This document shows, piece after piece, positions 1-10,839 of a stretch of DNA of 64,000 nucleotides. Within the stretch, counting starts at the first letter, position 1; the number at the start of each line of letters is the position of its first letter. This DNA comes from Datura wrightii (taxonomy: Eukaryota > Streptophyta > Magnoliopsida > Solanales > Solanaceae). Made by a program: the position numbers and the translations under genes. The stretch lies in the NCBI GenBank assembly GCA_035772735.1, contig JASDFA010000006.1, positions 66,666,001 through 66,730,000 on the forward strand, read 5' to 3'. The notes beneath the pieces were generated by a model, which worked only from the letters and a program-made list of their open reading frames with translations, ran no database searches and was not told where the DNA came from.

Positions 1-526
1 AAATTTATTTTAAAATATTCAACGTTTAGGAAGAAAAAAAATTCATTTATTGAGGTTCGCGAGGTGAGCAGCGAATTCCTAATTCATTTTAATTTTTTTT
101 CTTTAAACAAAAAGAGAATATAAACCTAAGAAATCAAAAGGGAAAAAACTTTCACCTTGATACAAAAGATATGAGGGAGATCAAAAGTGAGTATGTTAGT
201 CAAATAAAGGATTTTCTATTTTTTTTTATATTAACTAAAGGATTGCCAATTAATATTCGAACTCTATATTTAAGAAAAGGAATTAAAAAAAATAATTAAA
301 GAATGGAGGTTGTGGATGATGAGTGAACTTCTATAATTTTTATTTTTTAATTTTAAAATTTTAAAATTGATTCATACTTCTCAATCCAAAAAAAATCTAA
401 AAGAAAAATCTTTTTTTTTTTAAAAGTCCCATAGTTATGGGTCCCTGTCCTCCCATCAAGGCATGTTGAAGACGCTCCCCTCCTGAAAAAAAGAAATAAT
501 TGAAGAAATAGGGGCAAGAGCGGTAT

Positions 527-537
527 TGGGCCACGTG
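527..537. promoter_or_regulatory. Site II (TGGGCC) overlapping a G-box (CACGTG)
   Basis: TGGGCC at 527-532 matches the TGGGCY site II element bound by TCP factors. It overlaps the palindromic G-box CACGTG at 532-537. They lie about 190 bp upstream of the Aurora kinase start codon. Site II elements are known from promoters of proliferation genes such as PCNA. The motifs are visible; their function here is inferred from position. Confidence 0.45.
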
Positions 538-558
538 GCACGTTACCGAAGGAAAATA

Positions 559-569
559 TGACCGTTGTA
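559..569 (-). promoter_or_regulatory. MSA-like element (M-phase specific activator)
   Basis: The minus strand reads TACAACGGTCA, matching the MSA consensus YCYAACGGYYA at 10 of 11 positions with the AACGG core intact. MSA elements bind three-repeat MYB proteins (MYB3R) and drive G2/M transcription. An MSA site 155 bp upstream of a mitotic Aurora kinase ATG is the expected context. The match is seen; activity is inferred. Confidence 0.5.
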
Positions 570-723
570 TGAGAACAAAGAGAAAAATTTTGTCCCCCCT
601 TCCCCCCTTCTATATTCAAATCGAGAAAACTCAGAAAGAGCCACCATTAGTTTTCCCGTTTAGCCCTCCACTCTCTTCTTCCTTATTCTTTTTTTTCCCT
701 CTATTTCTAGATTGACATACTCG

Positions 724-3482
724 ATGGGGATCGCAACAGAGAATCAACCACAGCAACAACACAAGGTAAACAAACTCAGGAAAAAGAAAACGAATCGACG
801 ATTTTCTCTCCTTTATTTTTCTGTAATTTATTTGATTTGATTATTTTCTTTTCGAGCTTTTTATGTATTATTGACAAATTATGTTTAGGACTTCCATGAA
901 ATTTGAAACTACATTCGACGAGCTTGATTTGCTTAATTTTTTCTTCCTTAATTTCGCAGATTCCTAGAAAATCCAGCTTGGTTTCCGATATAATTAGGGT
1001 TTTTCTTTTCATTTCTGATGAAGGGGTTCATTTTCTTTTATTCCAAATTTTCTATGCATTTGTGATGATTATTGAAGAGGCATTATAAATTGCTGAGATA
1101 TCGAAAATTTCTCTGTATACAAGAATTTTGGGGTGAATCTTCAATCAGCTCTGAACCATAAAAGATGTTGGGGTTTTACCGGACTATAGCCTGGAGATTT
1201 AATGTTTCTGAGATCTTTGCTGATTTAATTCAACAGATATTGATTGTTATTGCATTCTTATAATAAACTGCTCTTTTTTATGGGACTGCAGAATTTTCAA
1301 CTTCTGCAGGCGTCATCAGAGGCTGATAAAAAGAGGTGGACACTTAATGATTTTGACATTGGGAAGCCTCTTGGAAGAGGAAAGTTCGGTCATGTATATC
1401 TTGCTAGGGAAAAAAGGGTCAGTCCTTTAAAGCTTTACATTGTCTCTATGTTAGGAACTGCTATGACAGTGCCTGTATACTCGAGGTTCTAGATCAGAAA
1501 TTTCCTGTAGCATCTAATGGTAGTGGTGGGAGGTTGGGGATGATATCTTATGGACATCACATAAAAGATTTTTCTAATTTCTATTAGATAGACAGACAGT
1601 TCCTAACGCTTTTCTTCTTATCATTTATGTAACATTACATTCTTACAATCACATTCCATTACTAAGGTTAGTTGTTTCCTGAAAACAGAGCAATCATATT
1701 GTCGCATTAAAAGTGCTGTTCAAGAACCAGCTAAAACAGTCCCAGGTTGAACATCAGCTTCGTCGTGAAGTTGAAATACAAAGCCACCTTCGCCATCCAA
1801 ATATCCTTAGGCTTTACGGTTACTTTTATGATCAGGTAAATTATGGTTCCTTCTGTAACGTCTTCTACATTGCTTGTTCTCAAATTTTGTTCTTAAGAAC
1901 TTTCAAGAGACTGATGATAAGACTTACTAATGCAGAAACGTGTGTATTTGATCCTGGAATATGCTGCCAAGGGTGAACTCTATAAGGAGCTGCAGAAATG
2001 CAAATATTTTAGTGAACGACGTGCCGCAACTGTGAGTTCTTGTTGAATTACAACTGCTTTTACATTTATTATTGGTCTGTAGGGTTTCCTTTTTAAAAAT
2101 CTATAATTACAGAATCATGAAAAATGCTAAATGAGCAGATGGGAAGTTTTTTCATTTAAAATTTTCAGTTTTGGTCTCATTCTAGATAGTCTTGAGTAGA
2201 GCAGATTTATATATCTCCTACATTTAAATCATATTCATGCCCTTGACATCTACTTTCAAACTGACCAACTGACAAGAAATTCTCTAATTTTTTCCCTTTA
2301 TCTTGGGTCTTGGAGCAGTATGTTGCATCATTAGCCCGAGCCCTCATATACTGTCATGGGAAGCACGTAATACACAGAGATATTAAGCCGGAGAATCTTT
2401 TGGTTGGTGCACAGGTATATATTTAGCATTGCTACACAGTTTAATACAGTCCATTGCAGTAAAATGGACAGAGCTGGAATCAATTATTTTTAATATTTCT
2501 GCTGTTAGGGTGAACTCAAAATTGCAGACTTTGGGTGGTCAGTGCATACCTTTAATCGAAGGCGGACTATGTGCGGCACTCTAGACTATTTGCCACCTGA
2601 GATGGGTATGCAAGTTATTCCAAAGTTACTATAAACCATGAATTCTTGTGGCGTCGTTTTTTTTCTTTTTAAATTTCTTTTATTGTACGTTGCTTTTTAC
2701 CTTCACATGTGCGTGTGTGAGAATTTAGCTTTTAGCAAATCTTTAACTGCTTTTACATTTTTTCTGAGTTAATTGCTGAACTTGCAGTGGAAAGTGTGGA
2801 GCATGATGCAAGTGTGGACATTTGGAGCCTCGGTGTCCTATGCTTTGAGTTTCTATACGGGATGCCCCCATTTGAAGCAAAGGAACACTCGGACACATAT
2901 AGGAGGTGAGATTTTCTTTCAAATGCAGACTAAAAGTTTCATGATAAACTTAAAGAGGATTTTAAAAAGAAAACAGTACATTTTTGCACAATTTCGTGTG
3001 TGATTTCTTTCCTAAATTGCTGTTTTGAACTTCAAATACTTGTGGATGAGTATAGAATGAAATTACACATCAAATGAACAAAAGTAGTACAATTTTCAAA
3101 CCTCCTGACAATAGCTAAATCTTGCATGGATGAGTTTGAAATAGCGGAACAACTTTTATGAATATTACCAGCTTGCTACACTAGGTATATTGATAAGGTT
3201 TTCCTCTGTACAGGATTGTGCAAGTGGATCTCAAATTTCCTGCCAAACCAGTTGTTTCATCAGCTGCCAAGGACCTCATTAGTCAGGTGTTTCTATAATC
3301 CACTGAGATGCTTTCTGAAACTACAGCAGCACATAATCAGGGGCCTAACTTTTTCTTTTGATTTCATGTTTGTGGGATAGATGCTTGTAAAGGATTCTTC
3401 CCAGCGTCTGCCCCTGAAAAAAGTACTTGAGCATCCTTGGATTGTGCAGAATGCTGATCCTTCAGGCGTTTATAAGGGCTGA
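724..3482 (+). CDS. AUR1: Aurora kinase, plant alpha type (AUR1/AUR2-like), 9 exons
   Basis: Mitotic serine/threonine kinase. Plant alpha Auroras act at spindle microtubules and phosphorylate histone H3 and spindle factors. Exons: 724-765, 1292-1417, 1689-1835, 1936-2031, 2319-2414, 2509-2605, 2788-2905, 3214-3286, 3381-3482. All introns are GT-AG and the joined frame is open for 298 codons. Visible: short N-terminus, glycine loop GRGKFG (42-47), catalytic Lys64, helix-C Glu83, HRDIKPEN with Asp158, DFGW with Asp176, activation loop RRRTMCGT with Thr189, and C-terminal HPWIVQNADPSG near the stop. The length and the 14-residue first exon fit AUR1/AUR2 rather than the beta-type AUR3. I chose the ATG at 724 because it is followed by a GT donor after 14 codons and resembles the family N-terminus. 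Exon 2 has a second in-frame acceptor at 1309 that would give 292 residues. No break is seen. Assignment to AUR1 versus AUR2 is not resolved. Confidence 0.95.
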
Positions 3483-4012
3483 AGAGAGTACGACAACGAC
3501 ATCACCAATTACTCTCACAATCTTTGTGGCGGACTATAATTGTTTTCATTTTTTACTGGGATCTTAAAACTTTGTGATGTAAAATAACCATGCCAAGATG
3601 TTAAACCTTTGTGATTTCAAAACCTTACATTGCCTGAAAATGAAAGGAGGTCTCTTTACAAAGGATAGTCATTTTGCTTTTTTCCCAAAGGATATGTAGT
3701 CATTTTGATCTTAAAAACCTTGCACTGTCTGGCTAGACACCATTCGATATTTCTTTGAATCTAAAGTGTACAGCATTCTCCAACTCCCGTGTGAGTTCTT
3801 AGCTTAGTAACTTATAACGCCAATTCTATCAGAACTCAGTGATAATTTAGAAGTGGTATGGAATGAACCTGAGTTCCTTCAGAAAAGAACATGGGTAGCT
3901 GAAACACTTGGGAAGAAAATTGTGTAATATTTGCATTACTAGGCATTCTTGTAAATTGGTTTAGGCACGAATATTTGGGGTTTAGGGTTTTGCAAATTTT
4001 TTGGTTGGGTAA
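3483..4012 (+). other. Aurora kinase 3' UTR and flank
   Basis: AT-rich sequence after the Aurora stop with no coding potential that I can support. The first 150-250 bp is presumably 3' UTR, but no polyadenylation site could be fixed. Somewhere around 3960-4030 it passes into retrotransposon sequence; the exact junction is not visible. Confidence 0.5.
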
Positions 4013-6978
4013 TTGTGCAACCTCCTTTGTAGCCATGCTCCTAAAAAACTTATTTCGTATATTAATGCTTGTAAGTTGATAGAGCGGGGTTGTTCAGCGT
4101 ATTTGGCCCATATTCGGGACACTAGTTTAGAGGGTCCTTCCATAGAGTCAGTCCTGGTTGTTTGTGAGTTCTTAGAGGTGTTCCCTGCAGATTTGCCCAA
4201 TATGCCGTCGGACCGTGACATAGCTTTCTGTATAGACCTGGAACCAGGTACCCGACCCATTTCTATTCCTCCATACCGAATGGCACCTGCTGAGTTAAGA
4301 GAACTCAAGGAGCAGTTGCAGGAGTTTCTTAGTAAAGCATTCATCAAAATGAGTGTGTCGCTGTGGGGTGCCCCGATTTTGTTCGTGAAAAAGAAGGATG
4401 ATAGTATGCGGATGTGCATAAACTACCGCCAGTTGAACAAGGTAACTATTCGGAACAAGTTCCCTCTTTCTCGAATAGATGATTTGTTTGATCAGTTATA
4501 GGGGACGACGGTGTTTTCAAAGATTGATTTGAGGTACAGTTATTACCAGCTGAAAATTCGGCCTGAGGATATTCCCAAAACAGCCTTTCGGACCAGGTGT
4601 GGGCATTATGAGTTTCTGGTTACGTTATTTGGACTCACTAATGCCCCAGCTGCATTCATGAGCCTAATGAATGGTATTTTCAAACCGTACCTGGATTCCT
4701 TTGTTATTGTGTTTATTGACAATATCTTGGTGTACTCTAAGACCAAGCAGGAGCATGAAAATCATCTAAGAATTGTGCTGAGATTACTGAAGGAGAAGCA
4801 GTTGTATGCTAAGTTCACCAAGTATGGGTTTTGGTTGGAATCGGTGTCCTTTCTAGGACTTGTGGTTTCCAAGGAGGGAATCCAAGTTGATCCACAGAAG
4901 GTGGAGGCGGTCAGAAACTGGGTGAGGCCAACTAATGTGACGGAAATTCAGAGTTTTGTGGGGTTGGCCAGTTACTATTGTCGTTTTGTGAAGGGTTTTG
5001 CCTCCATCTCTTCGGAGTTGACCAAGTTGACGCAAAAGAATGTACCTTTTCACTGGTTAGAGAAATGTGAAGCAAGTTTCCAGAAACTACTCTACTAACC
5101 ACAACACCTATCTTGGTGTTACTAGTGGAAAGTAAAGACTTTGTTGTTTATTGTGACGCCCCACGGTCTAGGTTGGGTGCTATATTAATGCAGGAAGGAC
5201 AGGTTATTGCTTATGCCTCGAGACATTTAAAGGTGCATGAAAAGAATTACCCTGCACACGACTTGGAGTTAGCAGTAATGGTGTTTGCCTTGAAAATTTA
5301 GAGGCACTATCTGTATGGAGCTCGATGTTGTTCACTGATCATCGCAGCTTGAAGTATGTACTCTCCCAGAAAGATCTCAATTTGAGGTAGAGGAGATGGA
5401 TTGAACTACTTAAGGATTATGATATCACTATCCTGTACCATCCAGGAAAGGCCAATATTATGGCAGATGCATTGAGTCGGAAGACGGTGAGTATGGGCAG
5501 TCTAGCTTGCTTAGAAGTATACTCAACAGTCGATGGCCAGAGAAGTTCAGACTTTGGCAAACAGTTTGGTGAGGTTGTTGCTGACAGAAACCGGTGGAGT
5601 ACTAGCCAACATGGAGGCTAAATACTCACTACTAGAGGAAATCAAAGCAAGATAGTTCGAGGACGAAAAACTGGCTAAGATTCGAGATAAGATTTTGTGG
5701 GGAGAAGCCAAAGAAGCAGTGTTAGATGATGAAAAGGGTCCTGAGAATAAAGGGGAAGCTGTGTGTTCCCTGATTTGGCGAGCTAATTAAAACTCTTTTA
5801 GCGGAAGCTCACAACTTGAGGTACTCCATTCACCCCGGAGGCACCAAGATATACCACGATATGAAACAACACTATTGGTGGGGCCGGATAAAGAGGTATA
5901 TTGTGGACTATATTGCTCACTGTTTGAATTTTCAGCAGGTGAAGTACGAGTACCAAAAGCCTGGGGGAGTACTTCAGAGAATGTCTATTCCTGAGTGGAA
6001 ATGGGAGAGAATAGCAATAGACTTCGTGGTGGGTCTTCACAAGACTTTGGGGAAATTTGACTCAATTTGGATCATTGTAGACAGATTAACCAAATCAGCT
6101 CATTTCTTGTCAGTCCAGGTGACTTGCAATGCTGAGAAACTAGCGAAACTCTACGTGAAGGAAGTGATTCGGTTGCATGTGGTTCCTGTTTCAATTGTAT
6201 CAGATAGGGGCACTCAGTTTACTTCTCATTTCTGGAGAACCTTGCAGGCTATGTTAGGCACGAGGTTGGACTTGAGCACCGCCTTCCATCCTTAGATAGA
6301 TGGACAGTCAGAAAGGACTATCTAGGTATTGGAGGACATGCTTTGGGCGTGTGTTATAGAGTTTGGAGGCCATTGGGACAAATTCTTACCCTTGGCGGAG
6401 TTCGCCTACAACAATAGCTATCACTCGAGCATTGGCATGGCGCCATTTGAAGCTCTGTACGGGAGGAAATGCAGGTCTCCAATTGGTTGGTTTGATGCGT
6501 TTGAAGTGAGACCCTGAGGAACTGATTTGCTGAGGGAGTCCTTGAAAAAAGTCTGAATAATTCATGACCGTCTGGTAGCTGCTTAGAGTAGGCAAAAGTA
6601 GTACACAGACAAGAAGGTAAGGGATATGGAATTCATGGAGGGATAGCAAATGTTGCTCAAGGTGTCCCCTATGAAGGGGGTAATGAGGTTCGGGAAGTGG
6701 GGCAAGCTTAGCCCGAGGTACGTCGGACCATGTGAGATACTACGACGAGTGGGGAAGTAGCATATGAGCTGGCCTTGCCGCCAGGGTTGTCGGGGGTGCA
6801 TCTAATGTTCCATGTATCAATGTTGAAAAAGTATCATGGGGATGGAACTTATATTATCAAATGGGACTTTGTGCAATTCGATGAGAATTTGTCTTATGAG
6901 GAGGAGCTTGTAGTGATATTGGCTAGAGAAGTTCGGAAGCTGAGGTCGAAAGAAATTGCGACAGTAAAGGTCCACTTG
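4013..6978 (+). pseudogene. Decayed Ty3/gypsy pol (RT, RNase H, integrase)
   Basis: Reverse transcriptase, RNase H and integrase of a chromovirus-like (Del/Tekay-type) Ty3/gypsy element, broken into several frames. 4013-4501 carries the protease-RT link and the N-terminal RT (PPYRMAPAELRELKEQL). 4511-5098 carries the RT core, with the catalytic box reading FIDN where active copies have F/YxDD. 5113-5301 and the following frames carry RNase H and the ADALSRK linker. 5816-6295 carries integrase with IDFVVGL and SDRGTQF (two catalytic Asp). 6329-6517 and 6775-6970 carry the integrase C-terminal region (ALYGRKCRSP, LRSKEIATV). In-frame stops occur at about 4499, 5299 and 6294. Gag, most of protease and both LTRs are absent. 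The 3' end is cut off before the usual end of pol by plastid sequence at about 6978. Confidence 0.92.
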
Positions 6979-7314
6979 GAAGAAACTTATAATATCGTAA
7001 TTGCTCATGGTTATTTTGGCCGATTGATTTTCCAATATGCTAGTTTTAACAACTCTCGTTCGTTACACTTTTTCCTAGCTGCTTGGCCTGTAGTAGGTAT
7101 CTGGTTTACCGCTTTAAGTATCAGCACTATGACTTTCAACCTAAATGGTTTCAATTTCAACCAATTTATAGTTGACAGTTAAGGTCGTGTAATTAATAGT
7201 TGGGCTGATATCATTAATCGTGCTAACCTTGGTAAGGAAGTTATGCATGAATGTAATGCTCATAACTTCCCTCTATACCTAGCTGCTATCGAAGCTCCAT
7301 CTACCAATGGATAA
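6979..7314 (+). pseudogene. psbA: psbA 3' fragment (photosystem II D1 C-terminal part)
   Basis: Encodes the last ~110 residues of D1, including AHGYFGRLIFQYASFNNS, the following membrane segment and the C-terminal AAIEAPSTNG before a TAA at 7312-7314. A premature TAA sits at 7180-7182, where D1 has the Gln of DSQGRV (CAA to TAA, a C-to-T change). Further substitutions follow. The frame happens to be continuous with the upstream gypsy pol frame, giving a chimeric ORF at 6775-7182. No function is expected. Confidence 0.95.
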
Positions 7315-7348
7315 GATCCTAGTCTATTCTATAGGAGGTTTTGAAAAG

Positions 7349-7401
7349 AAAGGAGCAATAATCATTTTCTTGTTCTATCAAGAGGATGCCATTGCTCCTT
7401 T
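7349..7401 (+). terminator. Relic psbA 3' UTR hairpin
   Basis: The inverted repeat AAAGGAGCAAT (7349-7359) and ATTGCTCCTTT (7391-7401) forms the 3' stem-loop that in plastids stabilises psbA mRNA. The stem is still perfectly paired here although the gene is dead. Confidence 0.75.
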
Positions 7402-7738
7402 CTTTTTTTCTTTTTATTTATTAATTTTTACTTTCATAGACTTTTTTTATTTACATTAAAGAAAAAGAAGGAGAGGATATTTTCCTGTATTTATTCATGA
7501 TTGAGTATTCTATTTTTATTTTGTATTTCTTTAAAATTGTTAAAATAGAACTTGTTCCTCTTGTTGCTAATGTTACTATTTTATTTCATTTAAAAGAAAA
7601 ATAAATCTAATTTTTACTTCATATTCTTATCTTTAAAATTATAATACCATTGAAATAAGAAAGAAGAAAAACATTCAAACTTGAATCTTTTGTTTTCGAA
7701 TTTAAATAATGTAAAAATGGAATATAAGTAGGCAAGGG

Positions 7739-7800
7739 GGTGGATCAAGGCAGTGGATTGTGAATCCACCATGCGTGGATTCAATTTCCGTCGTTCGCCC
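7739..7800 (+). pseudogene. trnH-GUG: trnH-GUG, 5'-truncated plastid tRNA-His
   Basis: Anticodon stem-loop with GTG at 7760-7762, variable loop, T-arm and 3' end TCGTTCGCCC are present. The 5' acceptor strand and start of the D-arm are missing: compared with the expected plastid sequence, about 14-15 bases between the G-run ending at 7740 and TGGATCAAGG are lost. Substitutions also occur in the T-arm. Without the acceptor stem it cannot fold into tRNA. Confidence 0.88.
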
Positions 7801-7939
7801 ATAATTCTTATCAATTTTTTAAATAAATGATTGGCTACAAAGGAATTTTTTTTAATGAACGTGTCACAAGCTTACTCCTATTCTTTTTTTTTTTTGTAAA
7901 GTTTTTGTAAAAACAAAGAATTAAATTTGATTTTATCTC

Positions 7940-8370
7940 TTATCTACTACGGTGATGAAGAATCAAATTATCACTATATTTATTCTTTTTCCTACTTCTT
8001 CTTCCAAGTGCAGCACAACCCCAAGGGATTATGGATTTTTTCTACCAATTAGGGCTCTCTCTTCACCACCCCCATGGGGATGGTCTACAGGGTTCATAAC
8101 TACTCCTCTTACTACAGGACGCTTACCTAGACAACACTTAGATACGACTCTACCCAAACTTTTTTGGTTCACCCTAACATTCCCCACTTGTCCGACTGTG
8201 GCTGAGCAGTTTTTAGATATCAAACGGACCTCCCTAGAAGGTAATTTTAATGTGGCCGATTTTCCCTCTTTTGCAATCTGTTTCTCTGTAACACCCGTTC
8301 CTCTAGCTAATTATCCACCTTTTCAAGTGTGATTTCTATGTTATGTATGGCCGTGTCTAAGGGCATATCA
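7940..8370 (-). pseudogene. rpl2: rpl2 exon 2 (plastid ribosomal protein L2)
   Basis: Reading down from about 8370, the minus strand gives DMPLGTAIHNIEIT-like, then LISKNCSATVGQVGNV, then GKRPVVRGVVMNPVDHPHGG, ending near LHHRS before TAA at 7940-7942. This is the C-terminal half of plastid L2, including its conserved NPVDHPHGGG loop. A lost base in the A-run of GRKK (near 8030) shifts the frame, and several C-to-T type changes are visible. Exon 1 is absent. Confidence 0.92.
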
Positions 8371-8480
8371 GTTGAAGTAGACTCTTCTTTTGATCAATCA
8401 AAACCCTTCCCAAACTGTACAAGCTTCTTCTAAAGCATACGACTTTCTGGATGTAGATGATGATATCTATACAGATGGAT

Positions 8481-8516
<36 letters not shown>

Positions 8517-8914
8517 AGAATGATATACCACATGGATGGATATATATATTAATCCAAATATGCCAAATCACTCATGTTATGATCTTCTACATCCTGGGTG
8601 TTCCCATTCCGTCATCTGGCTTATGTTCTTCATGTAGCATTTAGATCGAATGACTCTATGAAATTACGTCGATACTTTCACATATTATGGGTGACGTAGG
8701 AGACATCTCTATTTTTCCCCTAAGGAATCTTTAGAATTCCCACTTCTTAACTTTCAGTTCGCCTTTGACCATCAAATGAAATGTGAATAACCTGTCCTCC
8801 TCTCTTTGAAAGAAGGGGCACTTCCGGTTCTGTCGGTGCTTGAAATAATTTTGTCTTCTCCATATTACTATATCTCTAGAGTCAATAATTTTATATGAGG
8901 AACTACTAAACTCT
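8371..8914 (-). other. rpl2 group II intron fragment
   Basis: On the minus strand the segment near 8400-8450 reads as a group II domain V (GTATGCTTTAGAAGAAGCTT and following pairing strand) just upstream of exon 2. The rest has the character of plastid intron sequence. A (TA)n tract of about 29 bp lies at 8484-8512. The segment breaks off at about 8914, short of exon 1. The domain V reading is by eye, and the intron assignment follows from its place next to exon 2. Confidence 0.7.
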
Positions 8915-8918
8915 CAAT

Positions 8919-10134
8919 TGCAGGTCATGAATGGAAGGGCAAGCATAAGACCCTCTGGCATGTGTGTACAGTAATGTGATGGAGGCGTGTGCCCGACACA
9001 TTACCGATGACATGATTGAGTTCAGATTGGCTCCTGGTAAGGTCGGATACATACATATGTGATGGTAACAATCATTGAGGTGATGATGTACTTGGGTGAT
9101 ACAAATGATACACATTGTGATATAAGTTAAGATAAGAGCGTGATACAGGTATGAGGTGGTATAGTACTTGAAATGCGGATGACAAGTATGTGTGTGTGCT
9201 AATTTTCGGGTGTTGGATCCTTTGCATGATATACTATATATGTTTAATGATCCTTGAGGTAATTGACGTGATATATTTTCATGTATGTTATTTTTACGCC
9301 GTACTTAATGTCTATGTGTTATACGAGGAGGCATGACTGTTATGAAAAGTAGATGTGTGGAATAAATTATACCATGTCAGAAATATTGTGAGTGAGTTAT
9401 TATATGGATAAGCGTTAGGTACAATTGGCTAGTATCACTTAATAAAAGAAAGATGTGATAGGGAAATAATGTTGGTTGAGTTTCTGGGGCTACTGTTCAG
9501 TGGGTACCGCTGCTGCGGACAATTCGCCGCGGCAGCAGGATTGCTATATTGGCCTTACCTGGGCTGCAATGGAAGTCAAGAGACAGATTGATAGGTCGTA
9601 TGAGGTACATAAAAGTAATATAGTTAGTTGCACAGTAATGATGCATAGGGGAATTATGATATAGTTAATAAAAGTGGTGGATTTTGTTAACGTAGAGGAG
9701 CGAATTATTTGTATTTAATGTTGATGCATATTAATTATTTTGCTGTTATGTGAACTAAGTGTAGTTGGTCGATGATGTCTACCAGTGCGTGTGGTGTACT
9801 GATACTACTCTTGCTACGCCTCTTTGGTGTAGGTCGTGGCAGGTTGAAGTTCATCTTGGAGTGGCAGTTATTCAACGAAAACTTCTGCATTCTTCCACAT
9901 GCGAAGTTGTCTTTTAATTGTCAATATTCTTTGTAGTGCTCTTGTACCTGTCTAGACTAGATCTTGAGAAGTTTTTATTTTATGTTTATTGTAGTCAAGT
10001 TGCAAGAACGAGTGGAAATAAAGAAAAGATTTTGATTTAATGTTCCGCGTATTTTCTTGGGAAAGAAGGGGTTCTCCTATTGAAAATAGAGTCGAGTAGG
10101 TGCCTGTATGATCTTTCCTTTTTAGGTCATGATA
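8919..10134 (+). repeat. Element A1 5' LTR, 3' part only
   Basis: Aligns base for base with 14928-16129 of the A1 3' LTR (for example GGAAGGGCAAGCATAAGACC at 8932). The first ~1.8 kb of the LTR is missing where the plastid block begins. Confidence 0.88.
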
Positions 10135-10137
10135 AGT

Positions 10138-10149
10138 TAGTATCAGAGC
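10138..10149 (+). other. Primer binding site, element A1
   Basis: TAGTATCAGAGC, one base off TGGTATCAGAGC (complement of the initiator tRNA-Met 3' end), three bases after the LTR end. Confidence 0.8.
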
Positions 10150-10839
10150 GTCTAGGTTACCGGTCTCACAAGTACAACAACAATGTCAAGTAGACTCCTA
10201 CAGATTGGTGTGTATACGTCCACATCTAATATTTGGGAAGCTATGAGGAATTTAGGAAATTTTGCTTTATTCTTTCTCGTCGTGCCATTTGAATGTATCA
10301 ATTGCTGGTCGAGTCCAATTGGTATCTAATAAAGCCCAATCGGTATCTCGATGGATTTAAATTTTAACTAATATTATGTGACTATTGAGGGTCCATAATG
10401 ATATGGGTGGCCTAAGTTGTTTTGCATTGATTTGAGAAATGAAGAAGCTTCGAAATTGATCAGCTTAGCGAGTACCACTGTAGCGCGAGCTGTTTCGCTA
10501 CTGCAGACTCACTACAGCGAAAGGAGTACTGCTGCAATGGATCCGCTATTGCGGAGAGAACACTGCTGCAGTGGACATAGCCAGGCAGAATGCTAGAGAT
10601 CCTAAGTCCCCTGTTTTGAACAACAATTTCAATAGTCTAGTAATGCAATTATTCGATACAAGGTCATGTAAGAAAGGACTATGATAACATAAAGTAGGGC
10701 CAACCCAGCCAATGTCAAACGGATGCCAAACGAGCACCCGTGGGAAACGAGTATCATGTCTAACAAAAAGCAAAAAAACAAGAAAGGAAAAGATTATGTC
10801 TTACAAGCCCCAAACGGGGGCTACCCAAGTAGTAACAAG

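Larger units (their letters stand above)
6979..8914. other. Nuclear plastid DNA insertion (NUPT) across the LSC/IRa junction
   Basis: About 1.9 kb colinear with plastid DNA: psbA 3' part (+), its 3' hairpin, trnH-GUG (+), the junction, rpl2 exon 2 (-) and most of the rpl2 group II intron (-). The convergent order of psbA-trnH against rpl2 is the one found at the LSC/IRa border of angiosperm plastomes, so one contiguous plastid piece explains it. Every gene in it is damaged, so this is nuclear relic DNA and not plastid genome. The left junction is in gypsy pol, the right one in a family A LTR. Passage through the mitochondrial genome cannot be excluded. Confidence 0.93.

Noticed and set aside
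776..1492. Small ORFs in and around Aurora intron 1
   Set aside because: They are intron sequence or exon 2 with intron read-through; the spliced frame explains the coding part.
7739..7800. Functional tRNA-His gene
   Set aside because: The 5' acceptor strand and D-arm start are missing and the surrounding plastid genes are dead.
7952..8332. 126-codon plus-strand ORF
   Set aside because: It is the antisense of relic plastid rpl2, whose protein is recognisable on the minus strand.
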